In this document: positions 6,332 through 6,869 of the stretch, piece after piece
Layout of the letters: every line of letters starts with the position of its first letter
How positions within the stretch are numbered: position 1 is the stretch's first letter
DNA from: Acidimicrobiaceae bacterium
GTDB lineage: Bacteria; Actinomycetota; Acidimicrobiia; Acidimicrobiales; RAAP-2
Length of the DNA: 6,869 nucleotides
NCBI GenBank assembly: GCA_003151555.1
Contig: PLXU01000196.1
Location: 2,485-9,353 of the forward strand
Direction of reading: 5' to 3'
Program-made: the position numbers and the translations under genes
Notes under the pieces: model-generated
Told to the model about the DNA's origin: nothing
Database searches by the model: none
What the model saw: the letters and a program-made list of their open reading frames with translations, nothing else

Positions 6332-6869
6332 GTGGTGACCACTCGAAGCTCGGTTTTCTCACCTATCACGCTGCACGGTCGGCGCGTGATACTGCGCACC
6401 ATGAACGAGCAGGACTACGAGGGTTGGCGAGAGGTGCGCGTGCGCTGTCACGACTGGCTGGTGAAGTGGGAACCGCGCTCGGCCCATGCCTCGTCGCTCG
6501 CCGAGGACCAGCGCAGTTTCGTTAGCCGCTGCGCGGTACGCGAACGCGAACGCCAAATGGGCACGGCTTTCGGCTTCGGCATCTTCTTCGGTGGTCGCTT
6601 CGTCGGCGAGATCACGCTGTCGTCAATTCAGCGCGGCCCGCTGCAGTCGGCCTTCATTGGCTACTGGATCGATGAGTCCGTGGCCGGCCAGGGTCTCATG
6701 CCCGAAGCGGTGGTGACCATCCTGCAGTACTCCTTCGAGTCGCTGCGCCTGCATCGCTTGGAAGTCAACATCATTCCCCGCAACGGCCCGTCGCGCCGGG
6801 TGGTGGAGAAGCTCGGCCTGCGCAGCGAGGGCGTGGCCGAGCGTTACCTCGAGATCGACGGCGCCTGGG
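6332..6869 (+). CDS. rimJ: RimJ-like GNAT N-acetyltransferase, 3' end outside the window
   Basis: The first 179 residues of a GNAT-fold acetyltransferase are present. The early HGRRVILRTMNEQDYEGW segment (15-32) is the usual beta-1/alpha-1 region of RimI/RimJ-type enzymes. GFGIFFGGRFVGEITL (81-96) forms the central strands, and IGYWIDESVAGQGLMPEA (109-126) is the acetyl-CoA pyrophosphate-binding motif A with GQG at 119-121. HRLEVNIIPRNGPSRRVVEK (141-160) and the YLEIDGAW ending align with the E. coli RimJ C-terminal region. RimJ acetylates the N-terminus of ribosomal protein S5 in E. coli, but actinobacterial relatives may use other substrates, so the symbol marks similarity only. It would probably end about 15-30 residues beyond the window. 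It starts 41 bp after ppx, so it may be read through from the operon or have its own promoter, which I could not identify. Confidence 0.85.
   Translation, partial: MVTTRSSVFSPITLHGRRVILRTMNEQDYEGWREVRVRCHDWLVKWEPRSAHASSLAEDQRSFVSRCAVRERERQMGTAFGFGIFFGGRFVGEITLSSIQRGPLQSAFIGYWIDESVAGQGLMPEAVVTILQYSFESLRLHRLEVNIIPRNGPSRRVVEKLGLRSEGVAERYLEIDGAW

Noticed and set aside
1..6869. Mobile element, CRISPR array, defence or toxin-antitoxin system
   Set aside because: No direct-repeat arrays, transposase or integrase motifs or tRNA-like sequences were seen. MazG here is the housekeeping pyrophosphohydrolase in its conserved neighbourhood, without mazE/mazF next to it.

Overview
The window is a GC-rich stretch of bacterial housekeeping chromosome with every recognisable gene on the + strand. 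The gene set and order are mfd (3' end), exported parvulin/SurA-like foldase, mazG, eno, ftsB/divIC, DUF501, short ppx, rimJ-like GNAT (5' part). This matches the well-known actinobacterial eno-ftsB-DUF501-ppx block (Rv1020-Rv1026 in Mycobacterium tuberculosis). DUF501 and the two-domain ~310-residue Ppx point to Actinomycetota. The YabN-type MazG fusion and the foldase directly after mfd suggest a deep-branching class such as Acidimicrobiia rather than a mycobacterium; that class-level placement is inference.

Layout. Positions 1-606 are the last 201 codons of the transcription-repair coupling factor Mfd, entering from outside the window. After 15 bp comes a 363-residue secreted or membrane-anchored protein with a degenerate parvulin domain and four cysteines. 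mazG (472 aa, tetrapyrrole-methylase domain plus MazG pyrophosphohydrolase) starts inside the end of that gene. A 27-bp gap holding a perfect 7-bp hairpin around the mazG stop codon, and then a strong Shine-Dalgarno, leads to eno (431 aa, all catalytic residues present). ftsB (GTG start), DUF501 (TTG start) and ppx (GTG start) follow, each overlapping the gene before it by 4-17 nt. After 41 bp without a clear terminator, a RimJ-type N-acetyltransferase begins and runs off the end of the window.

The tight overlaps suggest one transcription unit, at least from the foldase gene to ppx, with extensive translational coupling. The functions are diverse: DNA repair (Mfd), envelope protein folding (foldase), nucleotide-pool cleaning (MazG), glycolysis (Eno), cell division (FtsB/DivIC), polyphosphate or (p)ppGpp-linked phosphate metabolism (Ppx) and protein acetylation (GNAT). 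They are linked by conserved neighbourhood rather than one pathway.

I found no mobile element, CRISPR array, tRNA/rRNA, prophage or defence island, and no evidence of a new multi-gene system. The points most worth a second look are the foldase that has lost the parvulin histidines, the YabN-type MazG with a half-degenerate second repeat, the hairpin at the mazG/eno junction and the run of overlapping non-ATG starts.
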